From NCBI GenBank assembly GCA_013396755.1, contig VWZF01005177.1, positions 2,520,910 through 2,584,909 on the forward strand: a DNA stretch of 64,000 nt, written 5' to 3'. The notes beneath the pieces were generated by a model that did not search any database, was not told the DNA's origin, and worked only from the letters and a program-made list of their open reading frames with translations. The stretch is from Sclerurus mexicanus (lineage: Eukaryota > Chordata > Aves > Passeriformes > Furnariidae). A program made the position numbers and the translations under genes. Every line of letters begins with the position of its first letter. Within the stretch, counting starts at the first letter, position 1. Of this stretch, positions 46,937-61,500 are shown piece by piece.

Positions 46937-49900
46937 TTACATCTGTGTGTTTGTTTGTATGTTAAATTTTTTATGTCTTCTTGCAGTGTTTTTTCAGCAG
47001 TTTCTTTTTGTTGTTTTTAACAAAACCAAACAAACAAAAGTGCCAGGGGTTATTCTAGTATGGGAAAAATAAACACTTGCAGTCATTTGTGTTTATTTCC
47101 CAGATGGCATGCTATGAAGCTGTTACCATATAACGTCTTAATATTCCTGCAGTTTTAACTCTAGGTATTAAGTTTTGGTTGATTTTTCTCACAGTGCTCG
47201 CAATGCAGCCTACAGATAGTTGTGTCACTTAGTTGTGACTTTAAATGATCATTTTTAAGGCAGGGTTGTATGAAACATAAACCATAACAAAGTCTATGTG
47301 AATTAAAATGCATCTATGTATGATGTATTTCTTTGTTTGTGGAGCTTTATTGCATTTAGAGACTTTGTGCTGTACTTTGAACTAAAAGCAGAGAGAAGGT
47401 TAAGGCAGTTTCTGACTGGTGTGTGACCAAACACATTGTAAAGTTTTTACCATGTGAACCATTAATACTTTGTTCAAACAATTCCATTTCCTGAGAGACA
47501 AAAGAGCCTGTGCATCATCTGTGGTATTTCACTTAATGAGGATGATCAGATCCTCAGATGATAATGAAAGACCACTTCCCTCTTATATTACAACACTGGA
47601 GCCAGCAGAAGTTTTGCTCTTGGAGAAAAGTAGACATGGAGGTGTTAGTAAGAACAGGCTTTTGACTGTGCCTTCTGAGCAAAGCAAGGGCCTTCTAAAC
47701 TCATGGTGTGTAGCTTTACAACAGGTGAAGGGAACTGAGATGACAGGATACAAACCTGTTTTCCCTTACTTTCCTTACTACATCAAGGACGTCAGCTGAT
47801 CTGCTGTGGAGGTCTCAGGACAATTCACATGTTGTGTATTCCACGTGTGCATGTATGCTCATATTGGCAATTTAGGCTTGCAGGTAGCTGAAAGCACCCA
47901 GAGATCTGGTGCACAGCAACATGCCATAAAGCATATTTCCTTTATGCTGTGATTTCCCCCAAATAAGACAGTGAGCTCAGAACGAGATGCTGTAGCTGCC
48001 CATTGTGCAGTTTGGTGGCTTGTCTCCTTCCCACAGTGCCACTGAGGTGCCTGTAAGCTGTGTAGTGACGGAAAATTTTAATCCTTGTTGTCACCTAGAA
48101 ACATTGTGCAAAGACAGTTTTGGTAATGCAATGAATTGCTTCCTCAGGTAGACCCAGCTATGTACTGGCAGACAAAGTTGTCCATACAGTTGGCCAGTTC
48201 TGACACACAGTTGTGTGCTGTGTTTTTAACATTTTGCTGCAGTGTGGTTTGTCCAAGAGGTATAATGAATTATTCATTCAGTTGAATTATGCATTCAGTT
48301 CTTCTTGGAAAATAAAGATGACCAATGGTTTGGATTATAAATTCCATAGAAATTCCATAATTATATGTAAATTTTTTTGTCTCCTTTTGGTAATCTGATA
48401 ATCCTCACAACATTTTCATATTTTTTGTTCATAGTTTTTTTTTGCTCATCCACCTTCTTTCAGCATTCCCTTTTGGCCTTTCAAATGCTTAGACCAGGAC
48501 AAATTGAGTAATAAATATGTCAAGACTCTTCAGTATTTTTAAAGATGTAAAACTCTTTCCATGTTCTCATGGAGGTATCATACCCCATAACTCAGAAAAA
48601 TTTCCTGTGGTTAGATCAGGTACTCAGGAGTTTACCTCATTCCCATTAAAAGTCAAAGGCATGTCTTTAACACCTTCAGTGATTTTAATGGAGGCAGCTT
48701 TAAAACATAAAAAAATACTGTATAATTTCCAAATTTGAAAGTAGCCGGCTCTGATTATGAAAAGTTAATAACATTTTACATTTGAGCTACAAAATACTAA
48801 TTTTGCTTATTCCTTAAGTCAAATGTACTGTATGTCTGTTTCTATGGTGATAATAATATAATACACAGGGAATAGTAACAGGCTCAAGCAGACTGGATCC
48901 TGAGGTGACCTGAGCAACTACTGGAAGGACTGTGGGTCCTCAGCTCCTGGCAGCAGTAGAGAGGAACATTTTAAAGGAAAAACACTGCATTTTGCAGCGT
49001 CAGGTCTTGCAGCTTCTGCCAGTTAGGAGCACAGTCTGTTGTAGCGTACTTCATAATCCTGTTAAAAGCAGCTAGAAGTGACTCCACAGCAAGTGACAAC
49101 CAAATGTAAAATATGCAACCCTTGAGGTCTCAGTTCTGACTGGACTTTGCACTCTTAGTGCTTGTCAGCTTAGATGCTTACCTGTGTAACACCCAAATTG
49201 CTACTCAAAGCACCACTAATCCCCACAAAAGCATTCCAATACTGGTGGTATACAGTGAAAATGAGACTTGCAGATAAAGTGCCATTCAGAAAGACAAAGA
49301 GGAAAAGTGGGTTTTACTTCTGCTTTCAAACAACTGCTAAGAGAAAATAGGTCATGAATTCATTCTCCACCCCATTCTCTCCCTTTTCTTCCTGCTTCTT
49401 CTAGAATTTGTTTTCAACATGTTTTCTACCATAGCTAGAATTTGTTTTCAGTGAAGTATGAACTCGTCTTTTAATAAATATTGAATAAATTAAAAAAAAG
49501 AATAGGAAATATTATTTCTTATTTGGGTGGATCCAAATCAAAGGAAATTTGTGACAACACACATAGAAACACACCCTAAATATTTTTAATGTTTCTTATA
49601 TAAATACCTTCTAGGAGTTAATTTCTTCTTCTTCAGGAAACAAAAAAAAGAGGTTGAATAGCAAGTGTTCAGAAGACCTCACCGTAGAAATATTTTTACT
49701 TTAATTCTCTGTTAAATGAAACTGTGATGTTTTTAATATTTAATGATAACTATATATATATATACACACTATTGAAATTTCATTAGTGCATGTCATATTT
49801 TTTACAAATCATATGTATCTTTCAGATGTAAGTGAACCAATGGTCCAATTGACATTTTATTTAATGACATTTTATTTATTTAAGAAAATACTACACAGAA

Positions 49901-51799
49901 AATCATTCATCTGAGATTTCAGTCGTGCTGTGTCTGCAGGGTTACTCCCATTCCCTGAAAGAGAAGCCCTGAACCCCAGGTCTCCCCTCCAAACCAATGT
50001 GATCATGACTTAGTTCTTTTAGGTCAAAGATGAAGCTCTTTACACAGGTTTGTTGATGGGGCAGTGCAATCTTATGTATCCATGTTTCTCTCCTATGCTT
50101 CTGTTGTAGAGTAGAAGTAGTAGGAAGTGCCTCTGTTATTCGTGAGAGTATGTTAAATTTCATTCACCAAAGTAACTTCATTGAATCACTGGAAATATTA
50201 AGAAAGCATAATGCCTATTAAAATGAAAAAGACCCATCTTTTATTTGTTGTTTTAAATTTTTTGTATAAAAATACAGGTGTAGAGAAGTGTGAAGGTTGA
50301 GAAAGACATTTTTTTCTTAAACAGACATTTCCCATCAGTGAAAAGCAGGACAGGCATTTTTAAGTATTTAAGCAGAGTGTTTATCACTCAGCTGCCATAC
50401 AAAAGCCAGTTGAATTCTAAATTACAAAGCTGGTCAGGAATTGTCTGTCAGACTTCACCTTTTTAAATCTCCTTCAAGAGCTACAATATGCCTTTGCGAC
50501 TAGCAGTGTCTCAGAGAAAAACCTGACAGAGGCAGCGTTGCAAGATTTGTCCATAGGAAAAACAAATACATAGTTAAATGCATTTAAATGTGGTAACATT
50601 TTCACTTGCTTGGAATCTGCAGCACCTCTGCTGCCCAGTTATACTGAACTAACTCAGCACTGTTTTTACAACTGCTTTGAGCCTATGGCTTCCCTATGGA
50701 AACATCCGGAACAGAAGCGCCCATGTCTCCATGTGTTTTGGAAAGCGAGGGCTTGGGTGGCGCCGGCAGCAATTGAGTGATGGCATTATCCTGCCCAGTA
50801 ACAGGTAAAGGACTCAGTGGCATACCAATTTGCTTGTGTTTATAAGCCTCTAAACTCCATATGTAATTAAAGAGACTTTTCATATTTAATAGTATTTATC
50901 TTGTGTGTCAGATAACACTTGTTAAAACTCATCAGCTTTTCATTACCAAGATCATTAATACTATTGGTGATACCGTGACTTGAATAGCTCTTCGCTTGTT
51001 TGTCACAGCTGCAAATTGACTTTCTAATGACTGATTCAGTTGTAAATTTGCCTTTTGAAGAACAAAACCAGAAGTATCAGACTTGTTGCTTACCTCAGAT
51101 TCTTTTATTGACATTTACTTTTGATGTAAACCGATGTTAAGCTAGTGATTTTAGGGAGAAGCTCTCTTTTGGAAGGTCATATTTTCAAATAGGTAGCATG
51201 CTGCCCAGTGGAGCAGCTTTTTTGTGAATCCAAGTTTTGCTGAGTTTCCCATCTGTTCCCCCTGCAGATAGCACATCTGCAAAAGGACCAGATCCTGTTT
51301 TTTCCTACATGTGCACACTTTGACCTGCTGACCTTTGCATTACTACCACTGTCTGTGATGGAAAGGACAACACTGTGCTGTCCTGGCAGGCAGGAAACCT
51401 ATTGTGCTCTGTGCTTCCATTTTCACTTGCAGACTGAGCAAAGGAGTTACTGAGACTGATGCTTTTTCAGAACACAAGGGAGATTAAAGCGTTTTCTTTT
51501 TTTTTTTTTTTTTTACATCTTCACGTACAAAAAGCCCTCAATATGAATTTGATCTTGTACAAAGCTTTAGATGGACAGGTAATCTTAAATTTTAAGACCA
51601 CAAGTAGACCAATAGACCAGTAAGTAATTTAGTTTCATCTGTTATGGAAGTCAAGGAGTTTCTTCCATGTCTTTAGCCAGACTCAGGTCTTTGATTAATG
51701 CATAACTCCCAGAAGACATCGAGGAATGACAATCACCATGTTTCCATTTTAGTTTTTGTTTTTTTGCCATTACTTATCACTTTAGTGTTTCTTCTTTTG

Positions 51800-51801
<2 letters not shown>
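46937..51801. other. Non-coding DNA, nothing recognised
   Basis: About 4.9 kb of AT-rich sequence. A 109-aa plus frame (47470-47799) matches no family I know and has no splice support. A short TA run lies at about 49752-49765. A T-run lies near 51498-51515. Confidence 0.45.
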
Positions 51802-51838
<37 letters not shown>

Positions 51839-51876
51839 GTTGCTTGCTTGCCTGTTTGGTTTGGTTTGGTTTGGTT
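51802..51876. repeat. T36 homopolymer followed by GCTT and GGTTT units
   Basis: Thirty-six consecutive T residues (51802-51837), then GCTTGCTTGCC and (GGTTT) units. In reverse it would look like an AAACC-rich stretch ending in a long A tail, but no retroposed gene or SINE body is visible next to it. Confidence 0.93.
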
Positions 51877-54317
51877 TTAGTTTTGAGGGGTTTTTGTGTA
51901 CGTATGTGTGTGTGTAAATATTGCTCCACAGTTTCTAGACTTGAGAGACCATCTTTGCACTGCGAGACTGATTCAGTCACTATAACTACGTCTGCCAATT
52001 AAATGCAATGTTCCCATCACCTGGATTTGCAGGTTTACTCCATCAGAGTTCTTATATTGCTTGTAATTTCTTAGATTGCAAATTAGTTGTGATAGGCTGA
52101 TGTAGGCTTTGTTTAACCAAAAACAAACAAACGCGCCCCCCCCCCCCACTTCTTCCCAAACCCCCAAAACCCAAACAAAACAAACTGGGAAATTCAGAAC
52201 CCCTGTTCTGACACAAGATTTTGAGGGTGTGTTTGCAGTGAGTACCCAGGTTGGAAGGAGGGGGCAAGGACACCTTAGGTATGACATGAAGAATAAAGTG
52301 TTTTAGGAGCCTCTGGTTGGTACAGATAAGCCAACACCTTGTAGATGCAAAGAGTATATTCTCAAATTTGGCTATACTAGATGACAGTTTAATGACAGTA
52401 GCTTTAATTGCTGTTGTGTTGTCAGCAGGCACAAGGATATGTACTGGAAAAAGACTATTTTTGAGGGGAGATCAAATCTGAAAAGAGAAGAACATCATCA
52501 AAGTGTAGTGTCAGAAGGTGGTTGAGAAAAGCAACATAATTCAGCTTCAGTGTGCAGATCATTTCCTTGCCATGACTGGTAACTGAAGCTGAAACTTCCC
52601 AGAGGCATCCTTACTCAAGGTGAGAGCCAAGCCAGAAAGATCAGCCAGGCTTGCAGCTGAATCCAGCACAGTACTAAGCATTGTAGTTCTGACCCAATAA
52701 AACTGTCAGGACTAGACTTCAATTTATGGACCTTGGTAGTCCTCTGCTGGGGCATGGATGGAGGTAGGAAGGAGTGGTGAGGTCTGACTATCTAAGTACC
52801 TGCTGTGGTTTTGCTGATGCTTCCATCACTTTCAGCTTGCACAGGATGCCTAGGTAGGGAGGGAATTGAGGGAAACTTTCCCCTAACACACTGAGAGCAA
52901 GTCAGTTTGGTGGAAATCCTTGGGGAATAAGATCTTTTAGTTAGTTTGCTCACCAAGAGGGCTGAATGTTTGGTTTAGGCAGCTGTAATCTTGGTATTAT
53001 GGAAGAAATTTCTTTCTCTTTTTGTTGCCAAGACAAAATGTGCCTTATTCTCAAAGACCTCCTCCATTCAAAGGACTTCACATTCAAAGTCAGACAAGCA
53101 TCATTTGGACATTGACTGCTTTGGATGATGAAGTAAGCTGTGATCTCATAGTGTTGCCAAATTATTTAACTTTTTTTGTTGTTGTTGTTTAATCCAGTAG
53201 CTGTGGGAAACTCATATATCCCTACTTCATATATTTGATGATGAATTGAGATATTAAGGAAGTGAGATATCCACAAAGATCTGAATCCAGTTGAGGTTTT
53301 GCTGTATATAGGAAGATGGAACTACAGGGGTGCTCTGAGGGTATAAAAGCTTGACAGTAAGCTCACAGTGAAAATCAGAGTGATTTAACAGACATCTCCT
53401 GTGTCAAGTTTGAGTGTTCAGTGTTGAAAAATGGAGGTGCACTGGTGGATTTTCAGTCAAGGGACACCTTGAATGGGAAGATTGCCTGCTTTGTTGGGTC
53501 ACACTAAAAGGATCAGAGAAGACACAAATCACTGAAGTAATCAGTCCACAGAAAATGATAAATATACATGAAAACCATGGCCTTTGCTGTGGGAGCAGCA
53601 AATATTCCCTTTTACCAGCAGCAATTACTCTGTATGGAGAAAGTGCTGCGTTTCCACCTTACAATACAAAGGTGTGGAAAAGTTACATGACCCTGGTAAT
53701 TTTATCTTGCAAAACCACAAATTATTTCCTTAGTATCAAAGACTGAACATGTAAATAGTTCATAATCAGAAAAGAGCTTTAATAATAACAGTCATTTTAG
53801 ACAGAATGAAAGAAAATACCTCTAACGGAAAAATCAACCTGTTGCAACCTTGATTCTAGTGATGTCAGTGGCTTTTTGCAAGACAGAAGGCAACAGACAT
53901 CTACAAGTATGAAACAGCCTAACAGAATGTGGCAAATTAAAAGTAGAAGCTCAATGCCATAACAAAAATTATCTATTACTAGCATTTGCTTTCATAAGTG
54001 GAAATAGGAAAAACAATTATATGAACTCATTAAATTCCATCATTGCAAGGAAAAGAACTGCTACCCTCTAGGGTGCATACATACTTGTGCACAGACAACA
54101 TGTGGACTGTCATATCCACTTCTGTACAATTGTCTTCTCGTGAAAAAAAAATTGCTGGAATTGCCAGGCAAACTGTTGAAACACCAACAGAGTCCAATGT
54201 AATCCCATTGAGGGTTTAGAGATTCATCTTCAGAGTAAGATACCAAACTGAAGATGTCAACACATGAACATGGTGGATAAAATACCTACATTTAAGTGTC
54301 TTAACGTGGAGACAAGT
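51877..54317. other. Non-coding DNA with a C12 run
   Basis: About 2.4 kb without a supportable gene. A run of 12 C lies at 52136-52147, next to 'acgcg' and A/C-rich sequence. The minus frames 51973-52432 and the plus frame 53414-53746 match no family I know. Confidence 0.45.
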
Positions 54318-55500
54318 CATAGAATCATGTAATCATTTAAGTTGGAAAAGACCTTTAAGATCATTGAGTACAACCATTAACCCAGAACTGCCAAGTCCAC
54401 CGGTAAACCATGTCCCTAAGTGCCACATCTACACATCTTTTAAATACCTCCAGGGTTGGTGACTGCACCACTTCCTTGGGCAGCCTGTTCCAATGCTTGA
54501 TAATTTTTTTCCTGAAGGAATTATTCCTTATATCCAATATAAACTACTTTGGCACAACTTATCCATTTCCTCTCATCCTTTCACTTGTTACCTGGTAGAA
54601 GAGACTGACCTCCCTCTCACTACAACCTCCTTTCAGGTAGTTGTAGAGAGCCATAAGGTCTCCCCTCAACCTCCTTTACTCCAGGCTAAACAACCCCAGC
54701 CCTCTCACTCCTCACCAGACTTGTGCTTCAAACCCTTTACCAGCTCTGTTGCCCTTCTCTGGACATGCTCCAGCTCCTCAATGTCTTTCTTGTAGTGAGG
54801 GGCCCAGAACTGGACACAGTACTTGAGGTGCGGCCTCACCAGTGCCAAGTACAGAGGGACAATCACTGTCCTGGTCCTGCTGGCCACACTGTTTCTGATA
54901 CAGGCCACACTGCTGGCTCATGTCCAGCTGGCTGTCAACCAACACCAACAGCTCCTTTTTGTTTTGGCAGCTTTCCAGCCACTGTTCCCCCAGCTGTGGT
55001 GCTATATGGGGTTGTTGTGACCCAAGTGCGGGACCTGATACTTTGCCTTGTTGGACCTCATACAATTGATCCAGCCTGTTTAGATCCCTTTGCAAAGCCT
55101 TCCTGCAGATCAACACCCTTGCCAAGCTTAGTGTCATTGCAAACTAACTGATGGAGCACTCAATCTCCTGACCGAGATAATTGATAAAGATATTAAACAG
55201 GACTGGCCCCAACACTGAGCCTGGGGGCACACCGCTCCTGACCAGCTGGATGTGACACCATTCACCACCACATTCTGAGCCTGAACGTCCAGACAGTTTT
55301 TTACCCAGAGAACAGTACACCTGTCCAAGCTGTGAGCAGACAGTTTCTTCGTGAGAATGCTTTGGGAAATGGTGTCAAAGGCTTTACCAAAGTGCATATA
55401 GACACATTCACAGCCTTTCCCTCATCCACTAAGATGAAGGAGATCAAGACAGTCCTACCCCTTCATCTCTGAGACAAAGTAATGAAAGCTTGATCCTGGG
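54318..55500 (-). mobile_element. CR1 LINE, 1.2 kb, with RT remnants
   Basis: The left edge is the reversed CR1 terminus (catagaatcatgtaatcatt), followed by the reversed 3' UTR and then the C-terminal part of the reverse-transcriptase gene on the minus strand. RT pieces are visible in several frames: HFGKAFDTISQSILTKKL and the WVKNCLD block (55134-55397), KALQRDLNRLDQL and LVLVDSQLDMSQQC (54778-55137), and ACIRNSVASRTR, VIVPLYLALVRPHL, YCVQFWAPHYKKDIEELE (54705-54908). The switch between frames shows at least two frameshifts, so it is a dead copy. The 5' half of ORF2 and all of ORF1 are missing, the usual 5' truncation. It is the longest and best-preserved CR1 in the window. Confidence 0.95.
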
Positions 55501-58500
55501 TGTTACTAAAAAGTGCCAAATAGCAGTTGCGATATTTTAGAAAGCATCTGTAGTTGCATGGTTGTTTGTTAATATACTGATGGAAACTGAGGAGCCTGAT
55601 GATGGGGCAGCTTCAAAATATGGCAGGTTATAAAAAATTAACAATAATGAAATGGAGCTTTTGTTCCAAACTCCTCATTTCTTAAAAAGTGTGGGAAAAA
55701 AGTGTTATGTTGATGATGATATGTTGAATTTGCTCTGTATTATAGTCTTAACTAATCAAACATTATAATAATGCTAGGAAATGAAAGATTTTAGCTCCCA
55801 TTTTATGAATCATCTGAGTTTTCAAAGTAATGAGTATATTAGAATCTACATTGCTTAGGGCTGGTTGGAAGTTTAGATAAGTGACCTTCATTTCACATGG
55901 TTCAATGCTGATGATTCTCAACTATACACTCATAGTACCATCTGTAAAAAGAAGTAAAGGTCTTTTTTTTTCCATATCACTGTGTTGGTTCATGTTGAGC
56001 AAAAGAAAAAAAATCCCCTTCATTTTTTATTTGTTCTCTTCTTGGACAGGGTAGGCCTCTAGTTTCTTTCTCTGCCTCAGAGTTCTTGTTTGCATCACGT
56101 TATCCCAGATGCCAAAGTCTCCTCTTATAAATCTACTATGACTGCCTCATTCCGCTCTGCCTTCCACACTGCATACTAATTTACCTTTCTGTGACCAGAG
56201 TAAGAAAAACAGCAGGAATAAAAGCGAAGAGATGCAATGGCATTTCTGCTGGGATAGCTCATACACCTAATGCTGGAGAGAAAGCAAAACACACTTTCTC
56301 TTGCTGAAGAATAAAAAAATCAATAAATCCTTTGGTTTCTGTAGGATGGCCTCATTTTCCCATTTGGAAGAAAGGAAACTTCCCTCTGACTGCCTCAAAG
56401 AGCTCTCTGGGGCTAGTATTTCCTTCTTGCTTTCCCTCTTTGAGGGATGAAGCCTCAAGGCTTGTGGCAGTAAGCCCTGCAGTGTCGCAGAGTTTGGCCC
56501 GGCATCTGTGTGCCTAGGGCTCTTCACTTCAGCAATAGTCAGAGCTCAGGGACTGTCCCTTGTCCCTCCTCATAAAAAGCATAATCTCTGCAAGTGGTAG
56601 GGTCTTGTTGCTACCCTTGAGCTTTTGAGTTAGGGTTTCCAATTTTATTTATAATCCAGGTCTTGCTCAACTGTCCCCTTCCTCTTTCCTGCTGGGAGCA
56701 TACTGGTATTATTGGCTGTGCAAAGGGAAATGCACTAGCTCATTTCTTCCATAAATTTGTAGAGGACATTACAGCTTTTCCTTTTTCATGATTTTCAGTA
56801 TTGCAGCATACATTGACTGGCACATCCCTTTGCACATATGCACAGATGGTCATAATCTCCCCTGCATCAGATCATTTCACTCACCATTTTTAATGTCAAA
56901 TTTACTCTCCTGGCTTCAAAACCTTCCATTTTCACAGATACATGTCTCTCTTCCTCTCTTTTTTCTCAGATTAGTAAGGGACTGTCAACAGGTACAAACT
57001 GACTAACATGAATGTACAGTAAACCAAGTCATTCTGCAATAACTTCCTGCATGACAGCCTTACAGAGAATAATTTACAAAATAATTGTTCTTTTTCCAAA
57101 GCTACACACTACGTCCTCAAATCTTGATGAAAATTCTTTGGCTGGAATTTCCATCGGTTTGTCTCTGGTTTTAAGACAGAGAAGTCCAGAAAAGTCTCTG
57201 CTGGGTGACATGCATTGCTTATCCTGATGCAAAGTTTCTGCAACAATGTAGAAAATTAGTTCCTTTTTTCTGTCTGTCAGAAGAATCATCCCAACTATTT
57301 CAGATTTTTTCTACTCCTGGTCTGAATGTATCAATTTCTCTCTCTTCTCACTATCATTTAATTTTGTCATTAAAAATGTAATAACCTTTATAAATTTGGA
57401 GGTGTTAATCTCTCATAAAAATAGCTGTATTGTAAATGCTACAACTCAGTGAAAACAGTATCATTTTGTTAGACTATCACAACTGCATCCTCAAATGATC
57501 ATAAATTCACTTGGAATTAGCATAATAACTCTATAAAAGAAATAACAATTTATAAAATGAATGTGAAAAAGGTTTAAGTTTAGCATAAAGCAGAAAATAG
57601 GTCCTGGAGCAGAATTGAAAAATGCTTGGTGGTGTGTTAAACAGTAGGAGATAAACTAATGACTAGACAATCCAGAGTGAGTTAATACAATTAATGACTG
57701 TTGGCTGAAATCTTAACACTACATGAAGGATTAATGGAAACCATCCTAGCATATCAAGAACATATTAAATACACTACTTTTCCATTAAGATTATTTGGAT
57801 TTGTTGATAGAAGCATTTGATTAAGGAGTATTTTCCTGTAAGCAGCAAAGGGCAGACAGACTGAAGCACACAGCATTCAGAAACCATCACACTTTCCCTT
57901 CTTGGTGTACATTCCCATGTATTCCATGCTGCCCTGCTGGGTTCTCTCTGTTAAATTGCTTTGGTACCATCCCTGAGGGGATGGTGTGGAGACACCACAA
58001 AAAAACCTGTATTTCTAGTAACCAGGAAAGTTCATTGGTTTCAGGGCCCATCACTGCATCTACACCCACATTGATCACAGAGCCATGAATCAGTTTTGCA
58101 AATCTGAGAAGCTGAGGCTCCTTGGGGGTTGATGCCCACCTTTCCAGTGAAACTGCTTATGAGCTGTCTATCTAGGAGCACAGTCCCCAGGCAACCCAGT
58201 GTGCCTACTAGCCAGGCATCTGCTGTCAATGCCTGTGTGGGAGTCTCAAGGGAAGAAGCCCTTCTGCCAAATCAGGACACTCCTGTGTTGGTAGTCATTC
58301 CCTTTGAGAACTGTGGAGACAGTTTTGGTAGAGCAATGGGGCAGCTCATGTATGGAGATTGCATCCATTACCAGCTTGGAGAGGAAGACAGGCTGTGAGG
58401 AACATTAGGATTCGAAGATGTGGAAAGTGACAAGGAAAAAAAGAATCAAGTAGATAGAACAGTGATGATGAAGTGTGAAATACCAGGGCAGATGTATGAG

Positions 58501-61500
58501 AGGACAGAAGGGGAAAGGACTGTTAAGAGACAAATTGGAAAGAAGGGGGAAGGATAAGGATGAAGTAAAGGAGTATGGGAATAGAAGGTCTTCACTGGTC
58601 CCCATTTTCCTGCCAAAGGGATGGGAATGGTCCTCCCTGGGAAGGGAATTCTCAGCTTACAACAGTTCCCTACCACGTGGCTTTTCTTCCCTACCTGCCC
58701 ATTCCCTAAATTTAGTCTACGTTTTCTCTTGTAAAATGTACAATTCTCCTCATGACTATTAGCATCAGCAGCAATACCTCTATTGACTAAAGTGGTCCTC
58801 ACTTAGCAGCTGTACAGCAGTGGTGTCCTGCAATAAAAATTGTCCTCTGACATCTGCTTGAGGCAGAAGGGCAGCTGAGGTGGATGGGAGGAGAGGGAGA
58901 ACCAGAACAGGATGAGGAAAGCATAAAGATTAATGTTGTGGTATAAGGAGCTAAAAACACCAGGTGTCTTATTTTTTTGCCATGCTAACTCAGCTCTCCA
59001 AGGGTGGCCCTTTTGGAGCATTATCCTATGAGTGACCTGGGTACTTCATCAGTCAATCAGACACTACTGCTGTGTGGAGGCCACATGAAGCTGGTACTGC
59101 AGGTGCCTCTGCTAGCCCTGCTCTGGCCATCTATCCTGAGAGACAGTACTCCCCTCCTGGGGTGGGAGGGGCACATCTCCTTCTATAGCTGTTTCCTCAC
59201 TGGTTTGCTTATGAAATTTTCTAGAAAAAATTTGGAAGTTTGGTGGTTTTTTGGTTTTGTTTGTGTTTTTTTTGTTGTTGTTGGTTGTGGTTGTTTTTTT
59301 TTTAAATAATAGAACAGTAAATTAAGACCCTCTGTTTTCAGACCAGTTGCTGATGTTCATCTGCATTGCATCACTGAAACAAAGAGCAGCTGCACTGCTT
59401 ACTGTAAACACATGTGGAAACAGGGGCTATGTGCTTTGCCCAGGCAATCGTGCAAAGGAAACTCAAATATTAAAGTTTTTTGATTTATGTTTAGTTTTCT
59501 TTTGTATGACTTTGCTACTGACTTTGCAGTTCAGACTTGGGTGCACACTGTGTGCAAGCTGGTTGCCACAGACATTAGATTTAGGCATCAACTTGAATCT
59601 TCTGAAATGTCCAACTTTGTGATACAGTTAAATATGTTTTTTTCCTATGCGTTGTGAATGCTGCTCACTAAGGGAGTACTTTACAAATTAGTTTTGATAT
59701 AATAAGCAAGATATTTATTTCAAGGTACTTTTTGTAATAAAATATAAATAGAAATTATAGCTAGATTGCTTTTGAAATTATTTTTGGACTCCACTTATCA
59801 TGACAAGCAAAAATTTGAACATATCTTCTTCCTTCATGGTTTGTTTTACATTGGAGAATGTTGTTGAAAAATTGGGAAATCTTAATTTTTAAAAATCATG
59901 TCTGAGTTTTAGCAAATCCCATCTTAAATTTTGCAGAAAAAAACCCCAAATCTACCAGAGGTAACATTTCTTATACTTGACTTGCTGCCTTCAGAAATTA
60001 TGCAGATTTATGACAGGGGAAAGCCACAGTCTTTCCTGGCTCTCTCTGCTCAGCCCACTCTTTTTTAGAGCTTTTCACCCCTTCTGTTGGATGGCTCAGC
60101 TGCTGCTTGGCTCCCATGGCTTGTAGGCTGTTGTACTAAGGCAGTGTGCCAGCTCACCTTGTTATGTGGTACATTGCCTCCACCTGAGTGTCTTTGTCAC
60201 CCATACACTGAGGAGGAAAAGAAGGGGAGCAGAAAGCTGGAAGTGGGAACCATGACCACTGTCCCAAGGTAGAGAGTCATTTGTCGGTCAGAGCACTCAA
60301 TCCCAGGGTGGTGGCACAGCTATGAATCTGCCTCAGGCAGCTCTTATTCAGATGAAAAATGGTATCTGGAGGTTTTTGTCCTTGAAATTTAGTCAGTGGT
60401 AGATGATAGGGATATATTGAATGCTGTCATAAAGAGGACAGAACAGCTAGATGAAAAGTAAGAAATGAAAACATGACAGTGCCTGGGGAGGAGGAATCTC
60501 CATGGCAGAAAGCAGGGTATGCTTGCACCAATGAGTACCTCTCAGTAGCATCCAGGAAGTCAGTTCAGTATAGATCAGGCTTGCTGTAGTTGAAGAGGCT
60601 TTGTGGTCTTTATATCTCTCCCCAGGCTCCTCCTCCAATGCAGTGGGAGCTCTGATGCCCCCTTCCCATGTGGGTTTGCACTTACCAGGCATGATTTAGT
60701 GTGGGTACAGAACTGAGTCAGATATAATTTGTGAGTTTACTGCCAAACCTGGTCCAATTTTTAAGCCAGCTGTACAGCACTGATTTAACAAGAAATGGAA
60801 ACAATTCAAAGCTCTGTGAATTTGGCATAAATTAACAATTTTGGCTGAGTGTTACTATGGGGTTTGGACTAATTCAAACCTAAAGCTCACAGTGAAATTC
60901 AGGAGGCTTGAATCCATGCCAGGGGAAAGGTTTGCAGAGATCTTTGCAAATTGGAAGTGTCAAGGTTTCAACAGCTCTGCTTGATAAGTGAGTAAGAGGA
61001 GATTTCCCTCTGAAGTCTGTATCTCTCCTGGAATCCATAATGTATCTGTCATGGCAACATACCACACCTGATAACATATCTTTGTTAAGCAGCTTTATTT
61101 GAAAGGGTTGTTAATGACATAAACAATAGCAATTAGAAGTATTGATATTACATTGACAGGCTGTGAAATGGTTTGGTGATTCATTCTTCTAAATTAGCTT
61201 TTTTTCTGCTATGCACTGTGAACACTGGTATTGCTGAGGGCAAAACAAAAATAAGGGGGAAATAGAGAACTATCTTGGGGGAACTATGTTTGAGGGCAAA
61301 TATTTGTGTAAGGATTTGAGCTGGGTATTGTACTCCTTGTAAATATCTTATAGCAAAAACTGGTCTTTTTTTCTGCATAGAGCTGTGCATCCATTTCTGC
61401 CCAAGTACTTGCTAGTTATAATTAGTTACCAAATGAGTTGAATAGTTGTTAGGCAGAACGGTTGTTTGCAGTTTCTCACAATGAATATTTATGATGTGCA

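Noticed and set aside
54723..55151. 142-codon plus-strand frame
   Set aside because: It is antisense to the CR1 reverse-transcriptase remnant, whose minus-strand frames carry the recognisable RT motifs.
60447..60692. Minus-strand frame with a donor-like GGTAAGTGC nearby
   Set aside because: The donor-like site falls at the wrong end relative to the frame, the protein matches no family, and no acceptor supports an exon.
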